Shown here: piece after piece, positions 6,290 to 6,710 of the stretch
Numbering within the stretch: the stretch's first letter is position 1
How the letters are laid out: each line of letters opens with the position of its first letter
Assembly: GCA_026984385.1 (NCBI GenBank)
Contig: JALSSH010000596.1
Span: forward strand, 1-6,710
Direction: 5' to 3'
From: Ardenticatenia bacterium
GTDB taxonomy: Bacteria > Chloroflexota > Anaerolineae > Aggregatilineales > Aggregatilineaceae
Length of the DNA: 6,710 nt
Translations under genes and position numbers: made by a program
Notes under the pieces: model-generated
The model's input: only the letters and a program-made list of their open reading frames with translations
What the model was told of the DNA's origin: nothing
The model's database searches: none

Positions 6290-6461
6290 GCTTCGACTCC
6301 ACCGGTTGCACCAGTCCGGCGTAGCGCTCACAGAACGCTTTCACGTTCTCCTCGGCGTCCAGCCGTAATGGTTCGCCCCGCTTGGCGAAATACGTTTTCC
6401 CCGTCGTGGGGCTGCGCAATCCGCACGCCTCCAGCGGCCCTGTGTAGATGATTTTCTGCAT
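6255..6461 (-). CDS. Small conserved-type phage structural-module protein
   Basis: This is a 68-residue protein with an ATG start. A GGAGG ribosome-binding sequence lies 11 bases upstream (6473-6477), inside the end of the connector gene. The N-terminal half (KIIYTGP..., then GKTYFAKRGEPLRLDAEE) has the look of small beta-rich proteins often found between head and tail genes of siphoviruses: a 'YTGP' strand, a turn, then a 'xRGEPxxL' strand before a helix. The last 15 residues (SKRGRKATAADTE) are a charged tail, probably disordered. I see no signal peptide, membrane segment or catalytic motif, and I do not recognise a named function. Position suggests a neck or head-decoration accessory role, which is inference. 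Its end overlaps the start of the next gene by 35 bases, implying translational coupling. Confidence 0.7.
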   Translation of the reverse strand: MQKIIYTGPLEACGLRSPTTGKTYFAKRGEPLRLDAEENVKAFCERYAGLVQPVESKRGRKATAADTE

Positions 6462-6464
6462 CGT

Positions 6465-6710
6465 TCACTCGTCCTCCACCGTCGGCAACACGCGCAGACG
6501 GCGCACTCGCATCGTCTGCGGATGCCACCCCGGAGTCTGGGAGGGCAACACGGTCTCACCCCGCGTCAGCGCCTCCAACCACTCCTCGAACTCGTCGTTC
6601 CACGTCACGATCCACTCCGGAAGCTCCTCCGGAGAGCGCGCCGCCATATACGCGACGGCAGTCACCTTCTTGACGATCTGTTCTTTGAGCAGCGCCTTGT
6701 CCCCAGCGTC
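6465..6710 (-). CDS. Head-tail connector, gp36/DUF1320-like (5' end off window)
   Basis: The frame is open to the right edge of the window, so the start lies outside it and 81 C-terminal residues are visible. A GTG at 6665 could act as a start, but the 15 upstream codons (DAGDKALLKEQIVKK) read as a natural helix, so I treat the gene as partial. The visible part is a helix (LLKEQIVKKVTAVAYMAAR), then acidic and aromatic residues (PEWIVTWNDEFEEWLEAL) and a short RGETVLP turn. That pattern resembles the C-terminus of Mu gp36/DUF1320-type adaptor proteins, where a helix is followed by 'ALxWLxxIAxGKVxLP'. Such proteins sit under the portal and join head to tail. The stop is 3 bases from the next start, as in an operon. 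The tail (WHPQTMRVRRLRVLPTVEDE) is not diagnostic. Assignment is by pattern and gene position; another neck protein is possible. Confidence 0.6.
   Translation of the reverse strand, partial: DAGDKALLKEQIVKKVTAVAYMAARSPEELPEWIVTWNDEFEEWLEALTRGETVLPSQTPGWHPQTMRVRRLRVLPTVEDE

Noticed and set aside
1..6710. Promoters, intrinsic terminators, tRNA genes, CRISPR arrays, attachment sites
   Set aside because: Gene gaps are 1-12 bases, no hairpin is followed by a T-tract in the direction of transcription, and no cloverleaf or regularly spaced direct repeat was seen.

Overview
This window is a compact piece of a tailed-bacteriophage (or prophage) structural module. All eight genes lie on the minus strand, so transcription runs from the high-coordinate end to the low-coordinate end. 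Stops and starts of neighbouring genes overlap or are only 1-12 bases apart, apart from one 35-base overlap. There is no intergenic stretch long enough for an independent promoter or terminator, and I see no RNA gene, CRISPR array, insertion sequence or integrase. The DNA is GC-rich (about 60% by eye), codons are bacterial, and two internal starts appear to be GTG. The virion is most likely siphovirus-like: one tail-tube-type gene, no sheath gene, and a long tape measure. The host cannot be named from these 6.7 kb. A Gram-positive-like, Deinococcus-like or Chloroflexota-like host would fit the style of the proteins, but that is a guess.

In order of transcription the layout is: the end of a gp36/DUF1320-like head-tail connector (6710-6465); a 68-residue small phage protein (6461-6255); a very basic HK97 gp10-like neck/tail-completion protein (6289-5756); a 475-residue probable tail tube protein whose last ~310 residues are an Asp-box (BNR-type) beta-propeller (5743-4316); a tail assembly chaperone (4308-3736) and its overlapping second reading frame (3746-3471), joined by a probable programmed frameshift at a T6 run; the 1063-residue tape measure protein (3467-276); and the start of a ReqiPepy6 Gp37-like tail/baseplate protein (274-1, running off the window).

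The genes form one assembly line. Connector and neck proteins close the filled head and receive the tail. The chaperone pair (short form plus frameshifted long form) would coat the tape measure and recruit tube subunits. The tape measure sets tail length, and the last gene starts the distal tail structure. The two most notable points are the tube/beta-propeller fusion, which would put a large propeller on every tube subunit, and the chaperone frameshift, which needs a +1 or -2 shift rather than the commoner -1.
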